Positions 1 to 12,969 are shown, numbered from the stretch's first letter. The stretch: 64,000 nt of DNA from Oncomelania hupensis (GCA_036898135.1 CM072523.1:33108364-33172363), one strand, 5' to 3'. The notes: generated from the sequence alone by a model not told the origin. Made by a program: numbers and translations.

Positions 1-1154
1 AAACAATGCATTCCACCATGAGTAAACTATAGAATTCTGTTGTATAATACCTCATTCTTTCAATTCATGCAGTATACATAAACTATACATAAAATCAATG
101 TCCTTGACCAAAAGACCTCAGTACATTGTTTCACTTAAAATTCTAATTACCTGGGATTTACCTCAGAAAGAAACAATTTTCTAAATCAAGCACAATATAA
201 TACAAAAAGATGAATGAATATATTATTCACATAAACTAGTTAGGACCATGAGAAGAAAACTAAAACATCCACAGCTGTATACATGATTACATGATAATTT
301 AAAGACACTAACAATGAGATGGAAAGGCCAAAATCCTTTCATGTTCCATGTGTATTTATAACTTTTACTCAAACCTATTAAATATTTGTAGCCTATTGAA
401 TATGAACTTAGAAAGTCATCATTTAATAATAAATTTAAAGTTTTGCTTTTGTATCAATTATAGAATCTGAGGTTCTCTCACACAGTGATCCACATGCTAA
501 TGCATACAGACATGCAAGCACGCACACACACACTTCCAAAATGTTTTCGGTCTTTTCAAGCGCCTGCTTCAGTCACTGTCACTATGTGTTTGCTCTTTTC
601 AAGTGCCTGTTGCATTTTCCCCTTACAACCTGCCCCTTCACTGGGCTCTCTTAGGATCTAGGGTTTCCTGGCAGGGTGGTCAACACTTGAGGGAGGAAAG
701 GGGCAGCTCCTATCAAGGGCCACCATCAGACCTGTAGCAACCTGTGGAGTGTGATTTTCAGGTAAAGGTAGGACAATCCCACCCCAATGCTATTGTTGTG
801 AGCTGTGCAAAAAGAAAAACTCCCAGTCCCACCCCATGCACTTAAGTAATATTACTTGTTTTTTACATTCATATTTTAATGTTTTAACAGTCTAATCTAG
901 CTTTAAACAATTTTTTCTGTGGTCCTGGTTTGGCTCTTGTAGTATGCTGGATCCTCTAAACATTGATTATCTATCTAGTCTAAGCGAAATCACAGTTCCA
1001 TAAGTAAGGCCATCCTTCAAAATGATTGTTACATTCACATTTCAGTACATTAAAGCAAAAGGACAACACAATAATAATTTCATTTTCCAAAAGAAACATT
1101 ACAAATCTTCTGTGTTGATTGATATCTTTTTTTTTTATGAGGCATTTATTTATT

Positions 1155-1258
1155 TTATTTAATTGTTCTTATATAGCGCTTTTCCAGCTCGAGAGCTGCT
1201 CAAGGTGCTGGCTGATACAGGATCTAACACAAGCCACCTGAGATACCCATGCAATAAT
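1155..1258 (-). repeat. SINE family A, 3'-end fragment
   Basis: The block around the motif TTATATAGCGCTTTTCCAGC, followed by a segment with AGAGCTGCTCAAGG, recurs at 37,307 and in degraded form near 51,070. Read on the minus strand it ends in a GCGCTATATAAGAAC-like 3' end and an A/T-rich tail. It contains no coding sequence. Confidence 0.65.
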
Positions 1259-1833
1259 TATTATTGCTATGATTTAGGGGGTAAAGACAAATTGAAAATT
1301 TAGTACCATAAATTTGTCCACTACACAACAGTACTTCTTATCTCGTTATTAGTATGGATTGCTGTTTCTGCTTTGGAATAATTTCACAAACTAAATTAAA
1401 GCAACTTAGATTACTGTCAATATCAATTTCACCCCACAACAGTTGCCTGTCGGTACGATACAGCTGCCAGGATACAAACACTGTAAATGAGATCCACACA
1501 GTTAATGGGTCAGGACCTAACAAAGCAAAGTACAGACTGAGTGAGACCTGTGGTTGAAACCACAGGTAGTAATGAGCTGGGAAAGAAAGTGGTGTGCGTG
1601 TGTGCCTTGACTGCAACTGTGAGTGGGATCCTGGGTGGAAAATAACCTCATTTCCAAAATAAATCCCCCATGCGCAAAGAAAACAGCAGGCTAGAAAATG
1701 AGTGGGTGGTCACAAACAGGCTTCCTCAGCTACAAAATTATTATTAAAAGTAATCATAAGAAATTAAAAAACAGTACCCAAATACATGTATGCATTTTTT
1801 TATTTATTAATTTTTTAAAATTATTTTAACAAC

Positions 1834-2092
1834 TTTATTATTACCGAGGTGAAATTCGGGCACTTTTATTTTCGAAAGTACAGCAGCCCCAAGTGAAGCG
1901 CTTTACCCAAGTCCGTTATGATGGAATGCATGCGACACAGACTAGACCTCAGTTTATACTCTCATCCGAAGGAGTAGGAAATGGGAGTAAAGTGTTTTTC
2001 TCAAGGACACAACACAATGGCCCAGCCTGGGCTCGAACTCGGGACCTTCAGATCCGCAAGCCAACGCTCTAACCACTCAGCAACCGCGCCTC
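1834..2092 (-). repeat. tRNA-derived SINE family A, head-containing copy
   Basis: On the minus strand this starts with a tRNA-like head. It has an A-box-like TTGCTGAGTGGTTAGAG and a B-box-like GAGTTCGAGCC (reverse complement of plus-strand bases near 2030-2090), consistent with an RNA polymerase III promoter. The body shares a block of about 65 bp (plus 1906-1971, containing GTCCGTTATGATGGAATG) with the copy at 37.3-37.6 kb, which links the two as one family. It is a decayed SINE, not a functional tRNA gene. Confidence 0.7.
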
Positions 2093-3250
2093 CACATTGA
2101 TGCATGCAATGCACAACCCTTTTATTATGATGAACATGTATATGATACAGAAACAGAGGAACCTGCAGCAGCAATCAACAGACTGATGATAGACAATAGA
2201 CCCACTCTGATTTAGTTTGATAGATTGATTGGTAAGTAGATTTATTGATAGATTAGTCATATACATGTACCTCAAATGTATCCAGGTCAGAAACATTGTA
2301 GTGGATTTTTAAACCTTGTAATCATAATTCGCACTTAAAAGATTTCACCCTAATCCACACTATCCATCAACGACATGCTGTGTGCCTCTTTCACTGAACA
2401 ATCAACCGCTTTCAGGGATATTTTTCAGTGACAAAATTTCAAACTATAATCACAAACACACCCTGAAACTCAAGCAGCTTGTTTTCACAAATTGGGGGCC
2501 CTTCCACAGAAATTGGGCTGGGTTGCAACAAAGTGCAGGTCAACTTGGCTGTTCCAAAGCAGCAGACTAGTGTTGCTGTTTCCCCCCCCCCCCTCCCCCC
2601 ACCCTCCCTCCAAGGCTTTGCCTCTTCCTGTTTTTTCTGTCTTCCTTGTATTAGGTACAAAGGGAAGTTCCTTGTTACCTTCCACTCTATCATTAAATGT
2701 GTTTGGAGTACAGAACTGGGTGCTGTACCAACAGACCCAGTGGCAATGGAGATCCTGTTAGATAAATCCAGATGGGGTCGCAAGTTAGTTAGGCAGTGTT
2801 ATCCAAACACTTTTAAACTCCCATTTTGCCTCCAAGCTATACCTAAACAGATAATAATTACTTAACACACTGAATGAAGAGTCTGGTTGCTGGTAGGTTA
2901 TCTGTACAAAATGTACCGCAAAGAGTATCATGGATTGTTGCCAAACTGTACTGTAGAGGTTCAGTGGATTACTGGATGTGATCACAGTGGATCCAGGGGG
3001 AGGACTAGTCAGCAGGACATAATGGAGGGTTTGTTCTCTCATGGAAGGTTACCTGCTGATCAGTCCTGTCTGCTGTACCTTTAGCAACTTCCATTTTTAC
3101 AGTCTCCCTACTGTACTGAGCTGCTTCACTGATCGCGGCAATAACACAGTCACATTTTATGCTATATTCTCTCGTTTTCTGTTTAATAACTAATGTAATA
3201 ATTAATTCGCATACTGATTTATAAGTCATTTAGTGATCTAGTTAGTCATT

Positions 3251-4075
3251 GTTTATAGGATCCATTGGACTGCAAAGAGCTGAAGAAGGACCACAAGTAG
3301 GTTGAAAGAGGATTCACCCATGATCCATTATACATCTGCTGAAACAATCCTAATGGTAACATTGAAGGCACTCCACCAGCTGGTCACTTTACAATAAACC
3401 CATGCAGGGGAACCGGAGACTGTCTCTAAAAAACCCCAGTTTAAAAAACCAAAATAGAATACAAACATCATTATAAAATATTAACAAAACACCTATGCTA
3501 TCCTATCCCGTAACTTGAAGGTCGTTGGGGCAACACAGATGATCGTTTAACCAGCGTACACCCTCTTTCTCTGTCCTCAGCAACCCTCATGGTTTAGCTC
3601 AGTGTCAAGCCAGTCAATTCTCAAATGTTGCCCTCCCACCTATTTTTTTTTTGTCTCCCTCTTCTTCTGCCTCTTTGCACCGTGCCTTGCAGGATGGTCT
3701 TTGCAAGGTCTGCTGCTCTGGTGATGTGGCCATACCACCGGAATTTCCATTTCTTCACCACTGTGAGCATGCGATCAAAACAAATAAAATTCCTACATTG
3801 CGCTAAATAATACCATAGAAAGCCATCGTGACCATGTGGCAGAAAGCGTCCACTCCAATATCCCCAATTAAGCTGACTCAACAGACCCCATACACAAATG
3901 AGGAGTTTTGGGAGTTTTCAAGAAAAAAGGTAGGAGACTGGTCTAGCGAAGAAGATAGTAGACTGATAGAGTAGGAACGAGAAAGAACAAAGGAGAAAGA
4001 CAGCAACAGTGAGAATTTAAAGCACTACATTTTCACAAAAGTGGGGATACTATTTATACAATCCCCCCCTCCCCT
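3251..4075 (-). repeat. Decayed copy of the 700-bp retroposon, split by a LINE fragment
   Basis: Segments 3251-3493 and 3774-4075 match, with many substitutions, the minus-strand retroposon at 8793-9492. Shared landmarks include TCTGCTGAAACAA, CCAGCTGGTCACTTTACAATAAA and a TAGCGAAGAAG stretch. The interruption at 3494-3773 is a separate non-LTR fragment. This is the oldest-looking copy in the window. Confidence 0.65.
3494..3773 (-). mobile_element. Non-LTR retrotransposon 3' fragment
   Basis: On the minus strand this encodes remnants of the C-terminal tail seen intact at 45.0-45.2 kb (VVKKWKFRWYGHITRAADLAK, then a GRRRGRQKK-like basic run). It ends with the family's 3' tail of GGATA repeats, read as TATCCTATCC on the plus strand. 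It is 5'-truncated and frame-disrupted, and inserted in an older retroposon copy. Confidence 0.75.
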
Positions 4076-5230
4076 CACCCACCCCCATGGGGATAGTGAT
4101 TTAGTTGAAGAATCCTAATTTAATTTATAGTCTTTCTCAAGTTTCTGCTTCTTTTTCTTTTAAAAGATTCCTTCTTAATTTTTTTCTCCTTCTTCACTAT
4201 TATCATCTTCAATTTAAAACTTATTCTTTTAAGTAAAGTCTCTTTTCTGGGGTGAATAGCTGGCAGACATCAAGTTCAAGTCTTAGGTCTGTCAACTAAA
4301 AGTGATAGACTCAATGACTATAAATAATGTAAATGAGTTATTTAAAAAGTGATAATTTTCTTTAATAAAAAGATACAATATTTTTATTGACAGCTTTCCT
4401 TTTTTTTTCTTTTTTAAGCCAGCTTTATGAGGATGATACCATTTCTTCTCTCATGCCTGGCAGTTTGTTGCTAGATCTTCAGGAAGTACTCACTCAGCTC
4501 AGCTTGCCAACCAAAACCCCTAAAATAGTAAACCCACCAAAAGAGTAACTGAGCAGCAACTAGAACTGACCAAAAGAGTAAAACCAAGCACACCCCAAAA
4601 CCTCTGCAGTTCATCCTGCTGATTCACTCAAGATGAGGTCAGTATCTCCTTGCACAAGCTAAATCTCCTTTTGATCTTGACTTATGATTTCTTTATCTTT
4701 CCCCCTTAGAAACTGCTTTGGTTCCACAGTTCCACCACAATTAGGTTTCACCCATGCGCAACTAAGTGAAGTAGAGCACCATGCAGTAAACCTGCCTTCC
4801 TTCTTCTTACAAGTTTCAGGTCTGCCCTCCCCCTTACTACTCCTCCATCTCCCATCAAGCAGAGTATCTTATCCATTTTATGCCTACACCCCAAATTGTC
4901 CGTAGCCTTACACAGCCTCTGATACTCTTTGTGGTCTACCCCCATCTCTGTCTCTGCTTATCATTACAGCGCTGGTGTAGGATCACAACACTGGGCTATA
5001 ATTAGACCCTGCTTTATGAGACATAGGGTCTGGCTAAAGCCCTGCTCAGACTGCTGGAACAGGCCGGGCTGTTGCAGCAAGAGTACAGACAGCCAGAAGC
5101 CCAGGAACATGAACTACACTCTATAATTTTACTAGCAACACTTTTACACCTGCAGACAGATAGATACACAAACAAACACGCAACATTCAAATCATGTAAT
5201 GCAAAAAGAAAACAACACTGTACAATGGAA

Positions 5231-5341
5231 TACTACCTTAGGCCCCACAATACCAACTACTACAAAATACTACCTTAGGCCCCACAATACTAACTACTAT
5301 AAAATACTACCTTAGGCCCCACAATACTAACTACTGTACTA
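5231..5341. repeat. 37-bp tandem repeat, three copies
   Basis: The phrase TACTACCTTAGGCCCCACAA begins at 5231, 5268 and 5305, giving an exact 37-bp period with few mismatches. It is intronic minisatellite sequence with no coding potential. Confidence 0.85.
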
Positions 5342-7234
5342 TAAAACTAGTTTGAATCGTCAAGGCAGGTGGCCAAGGTCCAAGCTTAGTCAAGTGAAGT
5401 TGTTCATCAAGATCTGTCCACTTGGGTCAGGTCAGGATTACAGCATCTTACACCTTGCTCCTTAGTACTGCCTTACTTTCACAAAACCTGTATCAAAACC
5501 TGTATATCACCACAATTCATAATTTACAGACTTCAGGCACTAAGTATAGACCTTATTATACATGCGCCTCAAAAGGCACATGTTCCCAAAAATAGATTTT
5601 TAACATTTCATGATGAGTTATTTCAAAATATGCTACAACCATATTTGGCTTATATATATATGCGCTTTGTAAAAAATATAACTGACAACAGATGTACACA
5701 GACCCTTAGAATAATGCTCATTCAAATATTGAGTTATGACATCAATGTCCGTTTTATTTTAACACAATGTGCATGAACTGTAATTTTTGGAGACCTGCAT
5801 TATAATGTATAAATTATATACTAATATTAATCATATAACTTAAAAGTTAAAACTTTGTCATCACTACTGATGTTTTTAAAACATGTTCTCAGCATTTGGT
5901 TTGCCTAATACAATTTTAGTGTTTAAAAGTCATCACCTAACAGTAACACAATAATAATTCTTATAGTTATACAGTTCTTAAATTTAATTAATAAAATCAG
6001 AAGAAGAAAAGAAGGTCATTATGTAACCTTTCCACTCACAAGGCAAAACTCTACTCATGTCATATTATTCATGGAATGACTTGTAGCATACAGTGATTCT
6101 TTCAATTTTAAACAAATGGGTTGGAATACTGCAAAGCATTAAGTCAAACACAATTATTTTACATAGCAGGCCACAAGCTACAGAAGTTAATACACCAGAT
6201 CATTTCATGTTAATATAACAATAAACTACACTAATTTAATTAACTTTGGTGTTTTTCTGACATAACGATTAACGCTCTTCCCACATAAATGCATCATTAT
6301 TAATTTATATAAATGTGCACAAGTTGACTTTGTCAGTCATTCAGTTTATCATATGACAACAGCCAACATAATATAACATTATCATGACTAGTATAGGCTA
6401 AGTAGTAAGTAAGTCAAGTCTATTTAATGTCGATTGAGTGACTGACCCCAAGTTTGTCACTGATTAATGAACACACAGTAAAATGTATACATGGGAGGTC
6501 ACTGTCCCCAATTCAAACCCACTAAAAATGCCAGCACTGGTCTTGGAACAGGAGATATGACATGCTACAAATCTTACAAAGTTACTATAATATTATTGAT
6601 AAAAAGATAAGTTGTTCCCATAGCATAAGGCATAACCCTTTGGTCATTTTCCTGAAGTAGATGAATTTTGACTACGAAATCAATAGTGGTGTAAGGGTAA
6701 TTAACAGAAAAACAAACCTGTATAATTTTACAACATCACATGCTGAGAGTGAAAACGATATACAGTCTAGTATTCCACAAACCACTACTGTGCAAAGTAA
6801 CATTGCATAAAAAAAATGTTCACATTTATTCAAGAGCGGGCAAAACAAAAATTCACAATGAAAATTAACAATCCCCTGGCCAATGAGAGATGATAGATGG
6901 ATTCATGACTGAGCACATAACAGGAAGTGAGAGTTAAAATTGGTAATGAGTACTGGCAGTGATATAATGACAATTCACTTAGCAGAAACACAGCTGAGAT
7001 CTATGGGAATATTGGTGGGATGGGGAAAAACGATTATAACACCTATGGTTAATATTGATTCATTCATTTTAATTCATTCAAAAAGTCAAAGAAGAAATGT
7101 TTTTTTCCATGCATGTACATTCAATTTATGCAATCATGTTCTAGCAACAGAAGCGAAAAGTAGAGCTGACCTACAAAAAGCTTGCATTTTAGTATATATT
7201 GCGAATTACACAAGTTTCATATCTGTTTTATTTT

Positions 7235-7288
7235 AGTAGTAGTAGTAGTAGTAATAGTAGTAGTAGTTTACTAATGGTAGTAGTAGTT
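7235..7288. repeat. TAG trinucleotide repeat
   Basis: Imperfect run of TAG/GTA units interrupted by TTTACTAATGG. It is simple sequence. Confidence 0.9.
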
Positions 7289-7732
7289 GTTTAATAATAA
7301 TAACTGACCATTTTTTTATGGACACCCAAAGGCTGTAGGCCCATAACAAGAAAAACAAATGGTTACATCAAATATTTACATCAAATTAAAAGCAGTCAGA
7401 AGCCTACATTCATACATTTATGCACACTAATGGATGAAATTGATTGTATTGTGACACTGGTCCCGTCACAGAGGGAGAGGTATGTGCAATGGTCCAAAGA
7501 AAGTTTATGTAGCTAGAAACTTAGTTGTTGTTAACTCCTTTGTCTTCTTTATCTTCTTAGTTTTCCTCGTCTTCTTGAGGCTCCACAGCTAAAAACTTCT
7601 ACATAAAATTAAAAGCAGTCAGAAGCCTATATTATCAGTTAATAGTTATGCGCACTAAAAAGAGTTTTTTTAAAAAAATAGTTGAAAGTGGATTATTATT
7701 ATTATTATTGATGTTGATATCAGTTGGTAATA

Positions 7733-8577
7733 CAGTGGAACCTCCGGTATACGGCCATCCAAAATCTGAGAAAAAACGGTCTTATAATAGAGGTGGTCTT
7801 ATACCGGAAACAAGGAGTGGGGGTGGGGGGGGGGGGGAGGAGGGTCAGGCTCGGAGGGGTATGTAGTCATAATTTTCACACTCACCAGCATGTATTCTCT
7901 GACAAAGAAAACAGTAAATCATTTTTAGCTTTGTCTTTTAGTCACAACTTCAAAAATAGAAAACAGTCGGGTCTTCAGACATTTTGAACAGGGAAAAACT
8001 TTTGAAATTGAAGACTGTTTTCGATTAATCAAGTCCTTTCTAAGTCTGTCAGTGCAGAAGCTCTCAGTTTCGAAGTTTTCCTTTCGTCACTTTCTCCACT
8101 CTACCACCGTAGTTTCATAGATTCCTTATCCTTTATGATGAGCTGAATTGGGGTCTTCCCAACGTCTAAACTTCTTGCAATAGACAAACAACTCTCCCCA
8201 TTTTCACTTCTTTCAATCACTTTTATTCTCTCTGCCAAACTCAAAACTTTCCTCTTGCGCGATGCCATTTTGACAAGTCAGTGTAGGCGAGTAATGTCCC
8301 TTACTTGCGAACCGGGAAATAGCAGACAATAGTACACTAACATGAGAGAAATAACGAAGGTACACCGTACAGACAATAAATTTACTGGTATTATATATTT
8401 CTTTTAAATTGCCTAAGACGGTCGTATAAAGGGCTTAAGACACAGTCGCTGGTCGCATAAACGAGGTTGTCGCATACCAGAGGTAATTTATTATTGGAAG
8501 TGAATCCATCAGAAGTTTTCAGGTCACATAACAGAGGGAGTCGTATACCAAAGAGACGGATACCGGAGGTTCCACTG
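7733..8577 (-). mobile_element. Pogo/Tigger-like element, copy 1
   Basis: The left end CAGTGGAACCTCCGGTATAC is inverted at the right end as ATACCGGAGGTTCCACTG, with TA on both sides, as expected for the Tc1/mariner superfamily pogo branch. At 845 bp it is far too short for a full transposase. Its interior keeps only the N-terminal HTH reading frame, here with a stop. Three close relatives lie at 23.0, 26.4 and 56.6 kb. Confidence 0.9.
8101..8268 (-). pseudogene. CENPB/psq-type HTH fragment, prematurely stopped
   Basis: The ATG at 8268-8266 opens a frame beginning MASRKRKVLSLAER, the typical start of the Psq/CENP-B helix-turn-helix of pogo transposases. A TAG at 8103-8101 replaces the Glu codon that follows the KLRW segment in the sister copies, leaving 55 residues. 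No DDE catalytic domain is present. Confidence 0.8.
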
Positions 8578-8579
8578 TA

Positions 8580-8655
8580 ATATAATAATAATAATAATAA
8601 TAATCATAATAATAATTATTATTATAATAATAATAATTATTATTATTATTATTGG
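8580..8655. repeat. Impure ATA/ATT microsatellite
   Basis: Runs of AATA and ATT units directly after the transposon's TA duplication. It is simple sequence. Confidence 0.9.
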
Positions 8656-8792
8656 TGTTGGTATTGTTTAGGGACTTAACTTTGTTACATTAGCCTAGAT
8701 CAACCAGTTTCTACCACATCACCACCCTTTTAAATCATATCTTCAGCCTTTTGCAGATGAGATAGTGACATACTGTGTCAAATACACTGTGT

Positions 8793-9492
8793 TTTTGATT
8801 GATTTATTGTTGCTTTAGGTCCAGCGGACTCTTCCGAGCCAAATCAGGACCGGACAACCCCCGATCCGCATAAAAGATCTGCTGAAACAACCCCAGTGGG
8901 AAAATTGAATGCCCTCCACCGGCCAGTCACTTTACAATAAAGACATCCCACGCGGGGGACGGCTGAGGGTTGACCTCAACTACGCGAACACCCCGGTTAC
9001 AAAAACAAAATAGAATACAAACATCATTATAAATCATCAACCAAACACATACATATAAAATGCCTATAGTGCTAAATAGTACATTCATAGGAAGCCCTAG
9101 TGACCACCCGGCAGAAAGCGTCCAACACTCCCAAGCTGATCCAACAGACCTCATACACAAACAAGGAGTCTTGTCCAGGAAGAGTTTTCAAGAAAAAAGG
9201 TAGGTCATTGATCTAGCGAAGAAGAAGATAGTATAGCAGAGTGAAGGACAGAGCAAGAATAGGAAAGAGTAAATGAGGAAGACAGCGACAGTGGGAATTT
9301 AAAGCACTAAATTTCCATAAAGTGGGGATACTATTTATACTGAAAACCCCCGGCACTCCAACGGGGGTACTGTTGCCGCAGTGAAACGTCTTGCCTATAA
9401 AGGAAAGACATGTTTTCAACTGTGGCTTTCACTGTTCCCTTTATAGGTTTGAACAATCTACAGTGGCAAGATTGCTCATGACCCCAAGGGGT
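8793..9492 (-). mobile_element. Full-length 700-bp retroposon with ATCA tail
   Basis: Flanked by an exact 13-bp direct repeat, AAATACACTGTGT (8780-8792 and 9493-9505), the mark of target-primed retroposition. Read on the minus strand it starts CCCCTTGGGGTCATGAGC and ends in GGACCTAAAGCAACAATAAA followed by an ATCA-type tail. A second complete copy lies at 40,182-40,884. I find no open frame and no convincing pol III A/B boxes, but there is an internal TATAAATAG. The family and its mobilising LINE are not recognised. Confidence 0.85.
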
Positions 9493-11440
9493 AAATACAC
9501 TGTGTAATAGTCTAATAGTACTAATATTAATAATATAAGCATGAGTATGAATTAACATTTGTGTCTACTCATAGAAACACATGTATGCAAATTACAAATG
9601 ATCATCATTGTTATGATTGATGACAGATGCACTCATGACACTCAATGTTTTCATAGTGGGTTAGTATTACTGTGTGGGAAAGGGGATGGTAATGATATGA
9701 CTTGAACCAAATAATATTGACAGCAAACCCACAGGATAATTCTGGTTTGCAGATTACTATCATGAACTTGATATTTACAGTACCCATCCATCACAAACTT
9801 GAAAGTTTTAACGGCAGAAGATTCATTTTTTTAAAAACCACCAGGAATTGTCCAAAATGCTGTTACTGTGTTAGCTTTAAATAAATTTTACAAAACTGAA
9901 AAAAAAATATATAAAAGGTTAGTTAGCTTACAAATATTACATTAACTATTTTTTTACTTCATTTTAAACTTTTACTTTGTAAATAATTTGTGATTCTTTT
10001 TCAATTAAAATTTAAATGTTTCACTTTCACAGTTTTGGTGAAGGTTTGTGACAAAGTTTTAAATTTCACTAGAGTGAAATAAACAAAATAAATAATGTTT
10101 CTAAGCTTAGCAAGGTGACCCAACAATTAATGTAACCCGAATTCCCACATCCCTCACAATGTTTTTACATGCACCTGCCAATAAACCTGGTAAATTGATT
10201 GGTGGTGACTTGCGGGAAAAACCCAACTCTCTCACGCAGCTAGCCTAATGGGTGACAAAAAAACATCAATAAAACATGTCCTTGCTTTGCTGGATTGCAC
10301 ACAACTGTTGTAACCTGTATAAAATGCATTACAACAACAAAAATGTTGTTACTTGTTCGACCTGTGGAGAATAAAACTTTTTTTTTCTTTTTTTTTTCCC
10401 ACTCTTAGTCATAGTCTAATACAGCAGCAAAAATTATTTTAAAAATTTAAGTAAAATTTTATAATTTCTCCCCAACCGTGTCTACTGCTATGAATTGTTA
10501 TTGCATAACATATAAAGAAGGGTTGAGAGCTCGTAAACTAACCACAAAAAGGCCTAACAATGGTTGCGGACCATAAACAAACCAGTGTTTAAGTGCATAG
10601 TGGCGTGGGTGTGGGTGTGACTATCAATTTATGGTCTTTACACTGATCATGAAATTAATTCTATTATATTCTGCTATTAACGGTGTACTTGGAGAAATAG
10701 TCACCGCCTACTAAAATACAATAGCATGCCAGTTGTCACACCACTCACAGAGTGCAACCAGAAAGCGTACTTGTTTACAGTAATATTTTGAGAGTGGGAG
10801 CTCTTTGCCTCATAGTTGTGTCACACCCACTGACCAAAGAAAGCTAAAAGAAAATTAGCAAAATTCTTTATTCAGTCACACATGCTGTAGAGAGTTAAAA
10901 CCAAGGAAATCAATAATGTGAACCCTGGTATGGCATAATAATCTTGCTAATATATGTTTTATCTTTGGAGCATCAGAAAAATACATGATCTATGAAATAC
11001 CTCTTCCTAGATTGTCTTCCTAGACAGAGAAGGTGCTGGCTAATTGTATTGTTCTTCTATCAGAAAGGAGAGAATTTCAGGCAAGCCATCTTTGGGGAAA
11101 AGTAGGCTCAAGCAGGTGGTGATAGGGGGGTGTGAGGTGGGTGTGGTCAATGTACCTGGACAAAGGTAAATTTATATTTATATCTGGTAACTGCATGCAG
11201 AAAATACCATGCTCTTAGTAAGATTAACCATTCACGCATCCATAACATTGCTACTGGAACAACAACAATATAAAACCAAACGCAGCAGACCCACTAAACT
11301 ACACACAGCCCACTTTCCACGACCACATGTCATGTATCATGTTCTAACAGTCCAGTCCACATCCCGATCAATTCCAATATGGCGACAAAAACATACAACA
11401 TAACACGCAAAGTAGAAAAGGGGTACAGAATGGCCAGGTG

Positions 11441-11446
11441 ACTTAC
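11441..11446 (-). other. YAP1: YAP exon 1 splice donor
   Basis: The reverse complement reads GTAAGT directly after the codon start AA. The intron interrupts the Asn codon of the RYFLN motif in phase 2, matching my recollection of where vertebrate YAP genes are split inside WW domain 1. Confidence 0.85.
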
Positions 11447-11826
11447 TTTAGAAAATACCTTTGTCCCTGTGGTGTCCTGGCCATTCCCCATCCGGGGGGA
11501 AGAGGTTCATCGAGCAGTTCACAACTGTGTTGCCGATGATGGTGGTGCTGAGGAGGTGCGGCCGAGAGGGTTTGTTGCAGGTTGGCTGGAGACGAATGCG
11601 CCCTCATATGACTGATCGACACTTCCCCGTGATAACCCTGTCCATCGGGGCCAATTTTAGGCAGTCCTGGCTGCTGAAAAAACGATGCTGGTAAGTTTCT
11701 GTCACGGAATGGAATCGATTTGTTGGCCTCCTGAGCGTGCGGATCGGCTACCACCTTGAAAAGAGCCTCCATTTCCGAGGCACTGTTCTCACGCACATGA
11801 ATAACATGCGTCCGTTCTTGCGACAT
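11447..11826 (-). CDS. YAP1: YAP/Yorkie transcriptional coactivator, coding exon 1
   Basis: YAP/Yorkie is the nuclear effector of the Hippo pathway. It binds TEAD/Scalloped factors and is held in the cytoplasm by 14-3-3 after Lats phosphorylation. The exon encodes 126 residues plus two bases. Residues 18-53 are the TEAD-binding segment: an amphipathic MEALFKVV helix, then the loop LPASFF at about 45-50. HxRxxS sites centre on Ser15, Ser78 (HMRAHSSP, equivalent to human Ser127) and Ser101. The first WW domain starts at about 109 (PLPPGWGMARTPQG) and is cut by the intron. I chose the ATG at 11826-11824: it has A at -3 and an in-frame TGA lies upstream. The HHHH run at 94-97 is a lineage feature. 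Later exons are outside the window. Confidence 0.93.
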
Positions 11827-12330
11827 TTTCGCTGTTGAATTGACCTCTTCCCCCAAGAACACAAATCTTCACAACCTTTAACAACACTATAATCGCTTAT
11901 CGTCGAAAAATACTCCTTAAAAATCCTGAAGTTTTCCTGGGTAATCTTCAGATGGGAGGACAGCAAGAAAGTTTGCACGAAATTGAGTTCAGACTGCTCG
12001 CAACAGGTGAGACCATCCGAGATAGAACTTAGTCCCACACTTCTCGAACTATTGTCAAAGCTACAAACACTCAAGTGACACCGAATTGGTCTGCTTGTAA
12101 CTCTTATGAGACCTACGGTGTCGAACAATGGGATTCTTTGACAAAACCCGAATAATGTTATCGCTTGCACTCAGCGGGACAGACGGATGTGCGCAAAGTT
12201 AGGACTGTGACGTCAGTTTTCCGCATTTGGGACACTTGGCTTGCAGACAGCATTTTACTCGTACAGTGAGCAGACTTTCTCACGCGGCGTTTTGTCTGCT
12301 TCTTTCCAATCTACAGACTTATTTATTTAG
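11827..12330 (-). promoter_or_regulatory. YAP1: YAP 5' UTR and promoter region
   Basis: This less AT-rich block sits immediately upstream of the YAP start codon on the minus strand. A 140-codon frame overlaps it out of phase but has no ATG at its start and no recognisable domain, so I treat it as untranslated sequence. No TATA box is obvious. The transcription start cannot be placed from sequence alone. Confidence 0.45.
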
Positions 12331-12557
12331 CCATCCGAATTGTTTTAGTGTTAACCTTTGAACAAATCTGCTTTGGGAACTTCTGTCCACAAACCTACTC
12401 TAAAATGGTTCGGGGTTTAAAAGTTTACAGCGAACCTTCGTTAGTCCCTGCCCCCAACCCTTATATGGAAATTTGCGTGACTGAAACTGGATGGGGCATC
12501 TGTCAATCAAAAGTTTATCCCAGACTCGGAAACTCCGGTCGGAGCTTCGTTTTGGGA

Positions 12558-12662
<105 letters not shown>

Positions 12663-12924
12663 GGAAGAATAAACTATGGAATCACATCTTAATTATATTA
12701 TCAATTATTTTTACCATTATTATAATGAGCGGGCTTGTAGCATAATATTACTTAGATCGATAACTAGGTGTTACACTATGTAATCAATTGTATTTTAAAA
12801 ATACGATTCCATCTGTTATATAGCCACCCGAGTCTGTCAACAAAAAAAAAGAAGATACAAAATAAGTATTACAACCAAAATAGTAAACATAAAATTAAAC
12901 ATTACATTACATTACATGACATGA

Positions 12925-12969
12925 ATATTGCTTTAGGTCCAGCGGACTCTTCCGAGCCAAATCAGGACC
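12925..12969 (-). mobile_element. Micro-retroposon copy S3 (about 45 bp)
   Basis: On the minus strand this reads TGGTCCTGATTTGGCTCGGA through GCTGGACCTAAAGCAAT. It matches only the last 50-60 bases of the 700-bp retroposon and stops at the same 5' point as copies at 33.6 and 43.1 kb. Its tail is reduced and no clear target duplication is visible. Confidence 0.75.

Larger units (their letters stand above)
1..11440 (-). other. Presumed YAP/Yorkie intron 1 (partial), repeat-bearing
   Basis: This stretch lies downstream of the YAP exon 1 splice donor on the minus strand, so it reads as the first part of a very long intron. I searched for a continuation of the WW domain (the HIDQTTTW-like segment of exon 2) and saw none. 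It holds SINE fragments, tandem repeats, one pogo/Tigger copy and one full-length 700-bp retroposon, listed separately. The rest (1-1150, 2100-3250, 4080-5230, 5340-7230, 9506-11440) is AT-rich sequence in which I see no gene. Confidence 0.6.

Noticed and set aside
1..11440. YAP exon 2 (rest of WW1)
   Set aside because: No segment encoding an H-I-D-Q-T-T-T-W-like continuation with splice sites was found on the minus strand.
11827..11862. N-terminal extension of YAP by 12 residues
   Set aside because: The extended frame begins with GTG and is preceded by an in-frame TGA. The ATG at 11,826 has good context.
11748..12170. 140-codon minus-strand frame upstream of YAP
   Set aside because: It starts with GTG rather than ATG, overlaps the YAP start in another frame and shows no domain. 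Treated as 5' UTR/promoter.
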